Shown: positions 1 to 7,298, numbered from the stretch's first letter. The stretch is 11,865 nucleotides of DNA from an uncultured Asticcacaulis sp. (GCA_946480525.1 CAMLLA010000094.1:1-11865); one strand, 5' to 3'. A program made the numbers and translations. The notes: generated by a model not told the origin, from the letters alone.

Positions 1-264
1 GTCAGCGCTGGCCTTGGGCAGGGTCTTGACAGGCTCTGCGCGCGGCGCCGAGGCGACGTCCATGACGCTGCCTGAACCTTGCGCCGTAAGGGAGCCGGGC
101 GCCTGCGGATTGTTGTTGTGCAGCGCCTTGCTCTGGTCCAGGAACTTTTGCAGGTCGAGCCTGGGCGGCGTCAGGTCGGGTGAGACAGGCGTCTGGGCCT
201 GCGCCGCCGATGCGGCCAGAAAAACCGTGCTTGTAATTAGCAAACGAAAAGCTGCGAGCCGCAA
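1..264 (-). CDS. Exported protein of unknown function, N-terminal part only
   Basis: The reading frame stays open from a TTG codon at 264 to the left edge, giving 88 codons with no stop. TTG is chosen because GGGGGA lies six bases upstream (271-276) and because a signal peptide begins there: basic start (RLAAFR), hydrophobic stretch (LLITSTVFLAAS) and a likely AQA cleavage site before QTPVSPD. The exported part visible here is rich in Pro, Gln and Asn and shows no motif I recognise. The protein is therefore probably periplasmic or on the cell surface. It follows the DUF2059-like gene on the same strand after a 62-base gap, so the two may be co-transcribed. The C-terminal part lies outside the window and the function cannot be judged. 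An overlapping plus-strand frame at 14-349 looks like a shadow. Confidence 0.6.
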   Translation of the reverse strand, partial: MRLAAFRLLITSTVFLAASAAQAQTPVSPDLTPPRLDLQKFLDQSKALHNNNPQAPGSLTAQGSGSVMDVASAPRAEPVKTLPKASAD

Positions 265-326
265 AACGGTTCCCCCGAACGTGTGTTTATGTCTCCAGCC
301 GCTCCGCCGTAACCTGGCGGTTCCCC

Positions 327-905
327 TTAGCTGGCGACCGAGTCCTTAAAGGTCTTGATGATCTTCACCACGGCCTGGACCATATAGGACTGGACCTCTT
401 CCGTGCTGTTCTGCGCCGTCACGAACTTGCCGGCATTGTACTTGGCGGCGGCGACCGACGCATTGGCGTTGATCAGCTGCTGGATTTCATCGGCGCTGAA
501 CGACTGAGACTGGCTGCGGGCGATGCTGTCGAGTACGTTTGCTTCCGTTTCCTTGAGGACAACGTCAGCGATGCTGTTGTAACGCGCTTCCTCGGCCGGC
601 GTCATGGCCGACTTTCCGGCGCGCTCCAGCACAACCAGGCGAGTCTGGGCCTTTGTGGCGTCCAGCGCCGTACGCACGCCGCGGGTGACGCCGTTCAGTT
701 GCATCAGCTGCTTGTAGAGATCGATCTTCTTCTGGGCAGCGGCGCTGTCGGCAGCGTCGTTAAGCTGTGCCAGGGCGGGCTTCGCCGCGTCGCCGGCCGC
801 GACCGGCATGTCCGAATAAGCGACGACTTCCTGAGCCGAAGCCGTGCCCGATACAAGGGCAATAGCGGCCGCGGCAATTGCAAATCCGGCAGCAGGTATG
901 CGCAT
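327..905 (-). CDS. Exported DUF2059-like protein
   Basis: A 192-residue protein with a clear signal peptide (residues 1-24, cleavage after ASA, mature start QEVVAY), so it should act in the periplasm. The mature part is almost all helical, Ala/Gln-rich and without cysteine. Residues about 58-85 (KKIDLYKQLMQLNGV) and 137-165 (FSADEIQQLINANAS) resemble the two helical stretches of the DUF2059 family, whose members have an 'FT..E...LI.FY.S..G' pattern; here the aromatic and glycine positions are only partly kept, so assignment is moderate. No molecular function is established for that family. ATG at 905 is preceded by AGGGGA at a good distance. It stands alone upstream, with a long spacer to secA, and may share a transcript with the exported-protein gene after it. 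Confidence 0.75.
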   Translation of the reverse strand: MRIPAAGFAIAAAAIALVSGTASAQEVVAYSDMPVAAGDAAKPALAQLNDAADSAAAQKKIDLYKQLMQLNGVTRGVRTALDATKAQTRLVVLERAGKSAMTPAEEARYNSIADVVLKETEANVLDSIARSQSQSFSADEIQQLINANASVAAAKYNAGKFVTAQNSTEEVQSYMVQAVVKIIKTFKDSVAS

Positions 906-976
906 GCAGATTTCCCCTAACCAAAAAAGTTAAGAGACGATACCGAAAGCATGCCCGCGTGGCAATGATTGAATCC

Positions 977-991
977 GTGATCGTTAATCAC
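977..991. promoter_or_regulatory. Inverted repeat upstream of the DUF2059-like gene, possible operator
   Basis: GTGAT and ATCAC form a 5-base inverted repeat around CGTTA, about 70 bases before the ATG at 905. It looks like a dimeric-regulator half-site pair, but spacing matches neither the CRP (TGTGA-N6-TCACA) nor the FNR (TTGAT-N4-ATCAA) consensus. No convincing -35/-10 pair was found near it. Confidence 0.2.
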
Positions 992-1025
992 AAAGGCAAG
1001 GTGTTGCCGTGAGATCGCTCAATAT

Positions 1026-1170
1026 TTCCTCTCCCCACCTGAGGGGAGAGGAAAGGCGCGCAGCGCCAAAGTGAGGGTGAAGCGTAGCAGATACGCGTGT
1101 GGCAAGTACAGTAACCCCTCATCCGGTCGAGCAAGCTCGACCACCTTCTCCCCTCGTTGTGGGGAGAAGG
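1026..1170. repeat. Composite intergenic palindromic element with four hairpins
   Basis: Four inverted repeats follow each other: 1026-1053 (11-base arms TTCCTCTCCCC, 6-base loop), 1055-1067 (GGCGC around GCA), 1125-1142 (GGTCGAGC around AA) and 1144-1170 (CCTTCTCCCC around a 7-base loop). The first and last share the TTCTCCCC/GGGGAGAA theme, so the unit looks like a pair of related palindromes framing a middle section, as in REP/BIME-type elements. It has no long reading frame of its own and lies in the 490-base spacer between secA and the DUF2059-like gene. I recall similar 'CCCCTCATCCGGTCGAGC' sequences as common intergenic repeats in Alphaproteobacteria, but cannot search for copies. Confidence 0.7.
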
Positions 1171-1264
1171 GAAGTGAAGACAATGCTTTAAGTCATATGC
1201 CCGGTCAGCGGAGTCAAACCGGCGTGCCGTGGCAGTGCTTGAATTTCTTGCCCGAGCCGCCAAA

Positions 1265-1283
1265 GGGCTGCGTTGCGCAGCCC
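1265..1283 (-). terminator. Terminator-like hairpin, distal copy
   Basis: GGGCTGC and GCAGCCC form a perfect 7-base-pair GC stem with a 5-base loop. Read on the minus strand it is followed by only TTT, so it is a weak intrinsic terminator candidate. It is part of the 92-base repeat and is the second such hairpin behind secA. Confidence 0.4.
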
Positions 1284-1356
1284 GTCTTAAGCAAAGAACT
1301 TGCGGCTATACCAGCGTGCCGTGGCAGTGCTTGAATTTCTTGCCCGAGCCGCCAAA

Positions 1357-1375
1357 GGGCTGCGTTGTGCAGCCC
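1357..1375 (-). terminator. Terminator-like hairpin directly after secA
   Basis: The same 7-base-pair GGGCTGC/GCAGCCC stem as at 1265-1283, with one base changed in the loop, 22 bases after the secA stop codon. It is followed by CTTTGG on the minus strand, a short T run. Its place and its duplication behind a real gene end support a terminator role. Confidence 0.5.
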
Positions 1376-1397
1376 GTCTTAAGCAAAGAACTTGCGG

Positions 1398-4280
1398 CTA
1401 TACCAGCGTGCCGTGACAGTGCTTGAATTTCTTGCCCGAGCCGCAAGGGCACAGACCGTTGCGCGGCGTGCCTTCCCATCCTGCCGGCAGGGCCGAATGC
1501 GGCAGTTGTTCGCGTTGCTCCGGCGTCAGGTCGCTGCTGAGCGTCGGCCCGCGTTCGTTCTGGCCGGTCAGCGGATCGAGGTGCACTTCCTGGAATTGAC
1601 GGCCCGACGGCGACATGCCCGGCAGCGGCATGGGGGGAGGCGCCAGCTCTTCTTCCTGAGGCTGGAAGCGGATTTCCATGGTCATCAGCCAGCGGGTCAC
1701 CGAGTGGCGCAGATTGACGAGCAGGGCTTCGAACAGGGTGAAGGCTTCGGTCTTGTATTCGTTGAGCGGATCGCGCTGGCCGTAACCGCGCAGGCCGATG
1801 ACGGCGCGCAGGTGGTCCAGGTGCATCAGGTGCTCGCGCCAGTGCATGTCGATCATCTGCAGCAGGAACTGCTTTTCGAGCGACTTCATCTGGTCCGAGC
1901 CCAGCAGTTGCAGGCGCTCTTCCATCTTGGCCGCAGCCAGGTCCTGGATGCGCTCTTCGATCTCTTCGTTGGCGATGCCTTCCTCGGCCGCCCATACCTC
2001 GATCGGCAGATCCAGCCCGGTCAGCGCCATGACCTGTTCCTTCAGGCCGTGAATGTCCCACTGCTCGGCATAGGCCTTGGGCGGCAGGTGGCGGTCGACC
2101 AGGTCGTGGATCGTGTCCTGGCGCATTTCGCCGATCAGTTCGGACAGGTCGTCCGCGTCCATGAATTCCTGGCGCTGCTCGAAGACGGCCTTGCGCTGGT
2201 CGTTGACCACGTCGTCGTACTTCAGGAGGTTCTTGCGGATTTCGTAGTTGCGCTGCTCGACGCGCTTTTGCGCCGTGGCGATGGCGCCGTTCAGCAGCGG
2301 GTGCGTGATGGCTTCGCCTTCTTCAACACCCAGGGTCTTCATCATCGAGTTCAGGCGGTCGCCGGCGAAGATGCGCATCAGGTCGTCTTCGCACGACAGG
2401 AAGAACTTGGAACGGCCGGGGTCGCCCTGACGGCCGGTACGGCCGCGCAGCTGGTTGTCGATCCGGCGGCTTTCGTGGCGTTCGGTGCCAAGCACGAACA
2501 GGCCGCCGGCAGCCAGCGCGCTCTGCTTCAGGCCGGCGACCTGGGATTCGATCTCGGCCTTCTTGGCCAGGATCTGCTCCTGCGTCACCTGGTTGCCGGC
2601 GGCGTCCTGCTCGCTGAGCCAGGCCTGAACGCGCATGTCGACATTGCCGCCCAGCTGGATGTCGGTGCCGCGGCCGGCCATATTGGTGGCGATGGTCACC
2701 GCGCCCGGCACGCCGGCGTCGGCGACGATCTCCGATTCCTGCTCGTGGAAGCGGGCGTTCAGGACATTGTGCGGGATGCCCTTGCCGGACTTCCACACGA
2801 TGTCATAGGCCTCTTCGCCGAGCTTCAGGAGCTCCTTCTTGTCGGCATTGGCATATTGGGCTTTGAGCGTGCGCGACTGCTCGACCTTGTAGCTGTAGCC
2901 ATTGAGGAACTTCGACAGTTCTTCCGACTTTTCAATCGAGGCGGTGCCGACCAGGATCGGCTGGCCCTTGACGAAGCAATGGGCGACCTGGGCTGCGATG
3001 GCGGTGAACTTTTCCGTCTCGGTCCGGTAGACCTCGTCATTGTCGTCGACGCGCTGGATCGGGCGGTTGGTCGGGATTTCCAGCACATCCATCTTGTAGA
3101 TGTCGCCGAATTCCTGCGCTTCGGTCGCGGCCGTGCCGGTCATGCCCGACAGCTTCTTGTACATGCGGAAATAGTTCTGGATGGTCACCGAGGCCAGGGT
3201 CTGGTTTTCCGGCTGGATCTCGACCTTTTCCTTGGCTTCGATCGCCTGGTGCAGACCTTCCGACAGGCGACGGCCCGTCATCATGCGGCCTGTGAATTCG
3301 TCGATCAGGATGATCTCGTCGTCCTTGACGATATAGTCCTTGTTGAGCGTGTACAGCGTATTGGCGCGCAGGGCCTGGTTGGCGTGGTGAACCAGGCTGA
3401 TATTGGCCGGGTCATACAGGCCAGCCGTGTCTTCGGCCAGGTAGCCGCCGGCGGCGAGGATTTCCTCGAGCTCTTCGGAGCCCTTTTCCGACAGCAGGAC
3501 CTGACGCTGTTTTTCGTCCAGTTCGAATGTTTCCGGATCCTGGATCAGCTCGCGAATCGTCGCGTCGAGGATCTTGTACAGTTCCGAACGGTCTTCGGTC
3601 GGGCCGGAGATGATCAGCGGCGTGCGGGCTTCATCGATCAGGATCGAGTCGACTTCGTCGACAATGCAGAAGTTATGGCCGCGCTGCACCATTTCCTGGC
3701 GGCTGTAGGCCAGGTTGTCGCGCAGGTAGTCGAAGCCGAATTCGTTGTTGGTGCCGTAGGTGACGTCGGAATTGTACGCCTGCTTGCGCTGTCCCTGCGA
3801 CAGGCCCTGGACGATGACGCCGGTCGACATGCCGAGGAAGCGGTAGACCCGCCCCATCCATTCGGCGTCGCGCTTGGCCAGATAGTCGTTTACCGTGATC
3901 AGGTGAACGCCCTTGCCTTCGAGCGCGTTGAGATAAACCGGCGCGGTCCCGACCAGCGTCTTGCCTTCACCAGTCCGCATTTCGGCGATGCCGCCCTTGT
4001 GCAGAATCATTCCGCCGACCAGCTGGACGTCGTAATGGCGCTGGCCGATCGAACGCCAGGCCGCTTCGCGCGTGACGGCGAAGGCTTCGTCCATCAGGTT
4101 GTCGAGCGTCTGTCCCTTGGCCAGACGTTCGCGGAACAGGACCGTCTGGTGGGCCAGTTCCTCATCGCTCATCGCCTTGTACCTGGGTTCCAGCGCGCTG
4201 ATCTTCTGGGCCCGGGCCATGAAGCCCTTGACCTTGCGATCGTTGGAAGAACCGAAAAGCATTTTGGCGAGAGCCAGCAT
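1398..4280 (-). CDS. secA: Preprotein translocase ATPase SecA
   Basis: SecA is the motor that pushes unfolded preproteins through the SecYEG channel by ATP hydrolysis at the inner membrane. The 960-residue product shows the family's landmarks: a Q86-containing HYDVQLVGG stretch, Walker A MRTGEGKT (101-108), [15 protein letters not shown] (128-142), [15 protein letters not shown] (175-189), Walker B VDEVDS (207-212), TATEAQEF in the middle, [13 protein letters not shown] and [11 protein letters not shown] in the second nucleotide-binding half, and the helical scaffold ([13 protein letters not shown]). It ends with the zinc-binding tail: C944, C946, C955 and H956 in [14 protein letters not shown], which binds SecB in relatives. 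Length is a little above E. coli (901) but normal for the class. ATG at 4280 is preceded by AGGG six bases upstream. The gene is divergent from the isomerase gene and its final codons are repeated downstream (1214-1447). Confidence 0.98.
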   Translation of the reverse strand: MLALAKMLFGSSNDRKVKGFMARAQKISALEPRYKAMSDEELAHQTVLFRERLAKGQTLDNLMDEAFAVTREAAWRSIGQRHYDVQLVGGMILHKGGIAEMRTGEGKTLVGTAPVYLNALEGKGVHLITVNDYLAKRDAEWMGRVYRFLGMSTGVIVQGLSQGQRKQAYNSDVTYGTNNEFGFDYLRDNLAYSRQEMVQRGHNFCIVDEVDSILIDEARTPLIISGPTEDRSELYKILDATIRELIQDPETFELDEKQRQVLLSEKGSEELEEILAAGGYLAEDTAGLYDPANISLVHHANQALRANTLYTLNKDYIVKDDEIILIDEFTGRMMTGRRLSEGLHQAIEAKEKVEIQPENQTLASVTIQNYFRMYKKLSGMTGTAATEAQEFGDIYKMDVLEIPTNRPIQRVDDNDEVYRTETEKFTAIAAQVAHCFVKGQPILVGTASIEKSEELSKFLNGYSYKVEQSRTLKAQYANADKKELLKLGEEAYDIVWKSGKGIPHNVLNARFHEQESEIVADAGVPGAVTIATNMAGRGTDIQLGGNVDMRVQAWLSEQDAAGNQVTQEQILAKKAEIESQVAGLKQSALAAGGLFVLGTERHESRRIDNQLRGRTGRQGDPGRSKFFLSCEDDLMRIFAGDRLNSMMKTLGVEEGEAITHPLLNGAIATAQKRVEQRNYEIRKNLLKYDDVVNDQRKAVFEQRQEFMDADDLSELIGEMRQDTIHDLVDRHLPPKAYAEQWDIHGLKEQVMALTGLDLPIEVWAAEEGIANEEIEERIQDLAAAKMEERLQLLGSDQMKSLEKQFLLQMIDMHWREHLMHLDHLRAVIGLRGYGQRDPLNEYKTEAFTLFEALLVNLRHSVTRWLMTMEIRFQPQEEELAPPPMPLPGMSPSGRQFQEVHLDPLTGQNERGPTLSSDLTPEQREQLPHSALPAGWEGTPRNGLCPCGSGKKFKHCHGTLV

Positions 4281-4466
4281 GGGAAACCCTAAGTAACAGA
4301 GATGGAAGAGCGCTTTTCAGACCTTGCCTTGACGGGCATCTTTCTGGCGTATTTCTTGCTTATGAAGCGTGTCGCCGTCAAAATGCTCTTGAACAGGTAA
4401 GGGGTGAAAACCGCTTTTCAAGCGCGGGAATGACTTAAGCGGCGGAATGGTGTATGTCAACGCGGC

Positions 4467-4480
4467 AGCCGTTAACGGCT
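4467..4480. promoter_or_regulatory. Perfect 14-base palindrome between secA and the isomerase gene
   Basis: AGCCGTTAACGGCT is fully self-complementary and lies 38 bases before the preferred isomerase start (4519). It could be an operator for either divergent gene or a small hairpin in the isomerase leader. No promoter with good -35/-10 boxes could be recognised nearby. The rest of the 238-base spacer holds a short CGCTT/AAGCG hairpin (4412-4424) and a 9-base direct repeat, CGCTTTTCA, at 4311 and 4412. Confidence 0.3.
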
Positions 4481-4518
4481 CCGGCATTTAAAGTCTAATG
4501 GCGATTGGGGCGGTACTC

Positions 4519-5574
4519 ATGTCATTGAAATGGAACTTCGGGCGCATGGTGATGCTGTCCGTGCTTCTGGCTGGCGGCCTGGCCATGGCGTCATGCCAGA
4601 AACAGGAACAGACGGAACGGCCGCCCGAGCCCGGCGACATCGCCGTGGCGCGCGTCGACGGCCACACCATCTGGTCGTCGGACGTGCGCAACGAGGCGGT
4701 GGCCCAGGGTCAGATCGGTCCGGGCGAACCGCTTGACATGACGTCGGACCTGTTCAGCCGCACCCTGGAAGAAGTCATCGACCAGCGCCTGCTGGCCCGC
4801 GCCGCCTCGCAAAAGGGCCTGGATCGCTCGATCGCCGCCCAGCGCCGTCTCGACGCCGCGCGCGACCGCATCCTGGGCGACATGCTGGTCGAAAACACCA
4901 TCGACCGCGATATCGACGAAAAGGCCGTGAAGTCGCACTACGACGAACAGGTCAAGCTGTCGAAGCAATCGGAGGAAATCCGCGCCCGTATTATTTTGGT
5001 CAAGAGCAAGTCCGACGCCGAGGCCATCCTGAAACAGATTCAGGGCGGCGGCATTTTCGAAGCCCTGGCGATGGAACGGTCGATCGACCAGGCGACGCGC
5101 TTCAATGGCGGCGACATGGGCTATTTCACCACCGACATTATGCCGTCTTCGTTCAAGCCGGTGCTGGCGACGGCCAAGACGGGCGACACGGTCGGTCCCG
5201 TCCAGGCCGAAGGCGGCTGGGCGCTGTTGCGCGTCGAGGACCGCCGTCCGGAACAGTTGCCGACGCTCGAGGAAGAGCGCCCGGTGATCATGCGCTTTTT
5301 GATCTACAATCAGGTCGCGGGCCTTTTGACCAACCTGCGCAAGAAGGCCCAGGTCAACTATCTCGTTCCCAAGGGCCTGAGCGGTGGCGAGGACCAGGAA
5401 CCGGCCGGCGCGCCCAAGGTCGCCGAAAGCCAGGCGTCGGACGCCGCAGCGGAAGCGTCGCAGAGCGCATCGGCCAATGGTGTCGCCGTCGCCCAGCCCT
5501 TGGGGGGTGCAAAGCCCGCAACATCGCAACTTCTGGCCAAGACGCCGCCCTTGCCGAAAAAGAGCGGCAACTGA
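4519..5574 (+). CDS. Parvulin-type peptidyl-prolyl cis-trans isomerase, probable lipoprotein
   Basis: A 351-residue periplasmic folding factor of the SurA/PpiC type, which should catalyse proline isomerisation in exported proteins. Residues 10-25 form a hydrophobic signal followed by Cys26 (LAMASC), a slightly unusual lipobox with Met at -3. An N-terminal SurA-like helical region (about 41-150, including EEVIDQRLLARAASQKGLD) is followed by the PPIC domain (about 154-242) with RARIILVKS, FEALAMERSID, GGDMGYF and GGWALLRVEDRR. The tail (about 288-351) is low-complexity, rich in Ala, Ser and Pro. ATG at 4519 is preferred because GGGG lies 8 bases upstream; an in-frame ATG at 4498 adds seven residues but has no ribosome-binding site. 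It is divergent from secA, which makes a role in handling Sec-exported proteins natural. It is ended by its own terminator. Confidence 0.9.
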   Translation: MSLKWNFGRMVMLSVLLAGGLAMASCQKQEQTERPPEPGDIAVARVDGHTIWSSDVRNEAVAQGQIGPGEPLDMTSDLFSRTLEEVIDQRLLARAASQKGLDRSIAAQRRLDAARDRILGDMLVENTIDRDIDEKAVKSHYDEQVKLSKQSEEIRARIILVKSKSDAEAILKQIQGGGIFEALAMERSIDQATRFNGGDMGYFTTDIMPSSFKPVLATAKTGDTVGPVQAEGGWALLRVEDRRPEQLPTLEEERPVIMRFLIYNQVAGLLTNLRKKAQVNYLVPKGLSGGEDQEPAGAPKVAESQASDAAAEASQSASANGVAVAQPLGGAKPATSQLLAKTPPLPKKSGN

Positions 5575-5576
5575 CC

Positions 5577-5614
5577 AAAAAGACCGTCATGTTCTGGCAT
5601 GGCGGTCTTTTTTT
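5577..5614 (+). terminator. Intrinsic terminator of the isomerase gene
   Basis: AAAAAGACCG and CATG pair with CATG and CGGTCTTTTT around a short loop, with one mismatch. The stem is followed by a run of eight T. It begins three bases after the isomerase stop codon, which separates this gene from argJ. Confidence 0.92.
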
Positions 5615-5658
5615 ATGAGCGCTGTTGCAAAGGCGGCCATCCGCGATTAAGGCCGGAC

Positions 5659-5719
5659 CTAGAGCATTTCCCGGCGAAGTGGACACCGGTTCGCCGTTAG
5701 GAAATGCGACGAAACAAGG
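5659..5719. repeat. Alphaproteobacterial intergenic palindromic repeat
   Basis: A nested palindrome: GCATTTCC (5664-5671) pairs with GGAAATGC (5700-5707), and inside it GGCGAA (5673-5678) pairs with TTCGCC (5690-5695). It begins with CTAGAGC and runs into GCGACGAAACAAGG. From memory, very similar 'AGAGCATTT..GCGAAGTGGA..CCGGTTCGCC..GAAATGCGAC' elements are scattered between genes in many Alphaproteobacteria; copy number here cannot be checked. It lies in the spacer before argJ. Confidence 0.75.
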
Positions 5720-5763
5720 CTTAGAGTACTGCCCGCTTCATCTGAAGCGGGCAGTACTCTAAG
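5720..5763. repeat. Perfect 20-base-pair hairpin just before argJ
   Basis: Two 20-base arms, CTTAGAGTACTGCCCGCTTC and its exact complement, flank a 4-base loop ATCT. The stem ends 19 bases before the argJ start and is followed by ATTTTA, then the ribosome-binding site GGGAG (5771-5775). It joins directly to the palindromic repeat at 5659-5719. If transcribed it would form a very stable leader structure that could act as an attenuator, as an RNA-stability element, or simply be a repeat end. Confidence 0.85.
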
Positions 5764-5782
5764 ATTTTACGGGAGCGCGCAT

Positions 5783-7183
5783 ATGGCCAAGACACCCCCC
5801 AGGAGCGACAAGTCGCCTGCCCTTGAGCGTGCACTCGACCCGTTGACCAATGCCATCAAGAGTGCGGTCCAGCAGGGGGCGGATCTGGTGTCGTCCCTGG
5901 CGCCGCACGCCGACGCCCCTAAGCCTGCCGCCGCGCCCGGCAAGCCCGGCCTGGCCGTGTCGCCCCTGGCCGTGCCTCTGCCCGGGATGCCGCCGGTCGC
6001 CGGCGTCGTCATGGCCACCGACCGCGCCGGTTTCTACAAACACGAGCGCAAGGACGTCCTGCTGATGAAGTTCGCCGAAGGCACTACCTGTGCCGGCGTC
6101 TTCACCCGCCACACCATCGGCTCGGCGCCGGTTGACTGGTGCAAAAAACAGCTTGAGGCCAACGAAGGCATGGACGTGCGTGCGCTGGTCGTCAACGCCG
6201 GCTGCGCCAATGCCTTTACCGGCAAGCAGGGCGCCGACGCGGCCCGGCGCACGGCATCGGCTCTGGCGCGCCGTATCGACTGCCGCCAGCGCGACATCAT
6301 GCTGGCCTCGACCGGTGTTATCGGCGTGGTGCTGGATGACGCCAAGATCGCGGCGCGATTCTACGAGCTTGAAAAGAACCTGCGCGCCGACGCCTGGCAC
6401 GAGGCGGCGCAGACCATCATGACCACCGATACCTTCCCGAAGGGGGCTTACGAGATCGCCGAGATCGACGGCGTCAGCGTTCGCATCGCCGGGATCGCCA
6501 AGGGATCGGGCATGATCGCGCCGGACATGGCGACCATGCTGGCCTTCATCGTCACCGACGCCACCCTGTCGCCGGGTGTGCTGCAAAGCCTGCTGGCGCT
6601 GTACACACGCACGACCTTCAACTCGGTGACGGTCGACGGCGACACCTCGACCAATGACACCTGCCTGCTGTTCGCCACGGGGGCAGCTGGTGCGCCGCGC
6701 ATCGCGCGGGCCGGCGACAAGCGTCTGGCCGATTTCAAGGAAAAGCTTGAGCGCGTCATGCATTCGCTGGCGACGCAGCTGATCCGCGACGGCGAAGGCG
6801 CCACCAAGTTCGTCAAGGTCAATGTCACCGGCGCTTCCAACCCGGCTTCGGCGCGCAAGATCGCCAAGTCGATCGCCGAAAGCCCGCTGGTCAAGACGGC
6901 TATTGCCGGTGAGGACGCCAACTGGGGCCGAATCGTCATGGCCGTCGGCAAGACCGAGGAACCGGTTGAGCGCGAACGTCTGGGGATCAAGTTCGGTAAC
7001 CTGGTGGCTGCGGAACACGGCGCGGTGTCGCTGGGGTACGACGAAGCCGCCATGAGCGCCTATATGAAGAACCAGGAGCTGGAGATCAGCGTCGATGTCG
7101 GTGTCGGTAGGGCGTCAGCGCATGTGTACACCTGCGACCTGACGCACGGGTACATCAGCATCAACGGCGACTACAGAAGCTAG
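5783..7183 (+). CDS. argJ: Bifunctional ornithine acetyltransferase / N-acetylglutamate synthase ArgJ
   Basis: ArgJ moves the acetyl group from N-acetylornithine to glutamate, and in many bacteria also makes N-acetylglutamate from acetyl-CoA, in arginine synthesis. The 466-residue precursor carries the self-cleavage site KGSGMIAPDMATMLAF; cleavage is expected between Ala250 and the nucleophile Thr251, giving two chains. Other family features are VNAGCANAFTG (137-147), the oxyanion STGVIG (176-181), TVDGDTSTNDT, GEDANWGRI and the end YISINGDYRS. Conserved sequence begins near residue 58 (LAVSPLAVPLPGMPPVAGV), so there is an extra N-terminal stretch of about 57 Ala/Pro-rich residues compared with the usual length of roughly 400. 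The start at 5783 has GGGAG seven bases upstream, which supports that extension. The leader holds a strong hairpin (5720-5763). Confidence 0.97.
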   Translation: MAKTPPRSDKSPALERALDPLTNAIKSAVQQGADLVSSLAPHADAPKPAAAPGKPGLAVSPLAVPLPGMPPVAGVVMATDRAGFYKHERKDVLLMKFAEGTTCAGVFTRHTIGSAPVDWCKKQLEANEGMDVRALVVNAGCANAFTGKQGADAARRTASALARRIDCRQRDIMLASTGVIGVVLDDAKIAARFYELEKNLRADAWHEAAQTIMTTDTFPKGAYEIAEIDGVSVRIAGIAKGSGMIAPDMATMLAFIVTDATLSPGVLQSLLALYTRTTFNSVTVDGDTSTNDTCLLFATGAAGAPRIARAGDKRLADFKEKLERVMHSLATQLIRDGEGATKFVKVNVTGASNPASARKIAKSIAESPLVKTAIAGEDANWGRIVMAVGKTEEPVERERLGIKFGNLVAAEHGAVSLGYDEAAMSAYMKNQELEISVDVGVGRASAHVYTCDLTHGYISINGDYRS

Positions 7184-7287
7184 GGAAATCGCCATCCTTG
7201 GCCGATTAATACGCAGTCGTCGCTTGCAGGTACAAAAGTACCTGCTGCGCTAGCCGGCTAGCACTCGACTCAAGGCTGACGATTTCC
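7184..7287. repeat. Large fold-back structure after argJ
   Basis: The 17 bases right after the argJ stop codon (7184-7200, GGAAATCG...) pair at 15 positions with 7271-7287 (...CGATTTCC). Inside are two perfect palindromes: GCAGGTAC around AAAA (7226-7245) and GCTAGCCGGCTAGC (7249-7262). The whole could fold as a branched, three-stem RNA or cruciform. No T run follows, so it is not a classic intrinsic terminator, though it may end or stabilise the argJ transcript. Confidence 0.7.
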
Positions 7288-7298
7288 GCGACCAACTA

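Larger units (their letters stand above)
1214..1447 (-). repeat. Tandem 92-base repeat of the secA 3' end (2.5 copies)
   Basis: The end of secA (copy C, from 1447) is followed downstream by two more copies of the same DNA, offset by exactly 92 bases (1314-1405, then 1222-1313). Each repeat carries the codons for [14 protein letters not shown], a stop codon, about 30 further bases and a GC hairpin. Stops fall at 1398 (TAG), 1306 (TAG) and 1214 (TGA). Copies differ at only a few bases: a silent Cys codon change (C against B), one loop base in the hairpin (A against B), and TLV-TAG to TPV-TGA in copy A, after which similarity ends. Both extra copies lack the CPC codons that precede GSG in real secA. 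Confidence 0.9.

Noticed and set aside
1071..1426. Two overlapping plus-strand open frames (65 and 87 codons) with repeated LNFLPEPPKG segments
   Set aside because: The repeated peptide is only the antisense reading of the duplicated secA tail; no ribosome-binding sites.
1026..1447. CRISPR array
   Set aside because: The 92-base repeats have no spacers and are copies of the secA end; the hairpin element does not have regularly spaced direct repeats.
1392..4292. A 966-codon plus-strand open frame covering all of secA on the opposite strand
   Set aside because: It mirrors secA almost exactly, is rich in Val, Leu, Gln and Arg as expected for the antisense of high-G+C codons, has no domain I recognise, and secA on the other strand is certain.
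4591..5529. A 312-codon minus-strand open frame opposite the isomerase gene
   Set aside because: Antisense shadow of a clear gene; composition is dominated by Arg, Ala and Gly with no motif.
5616..5651. 11-residue open frame between the isomerase terminator and the repeat before argJ
   Set aside because: No ribosome-binding site and too short to support; it follows the terminator directly.
5759..7018. A 419-codon minus-strand open frame opposite argJ
   Set aside because: Antisense shadow of a certain gene; it also covers the argJ leader region and has no recognisable domain.
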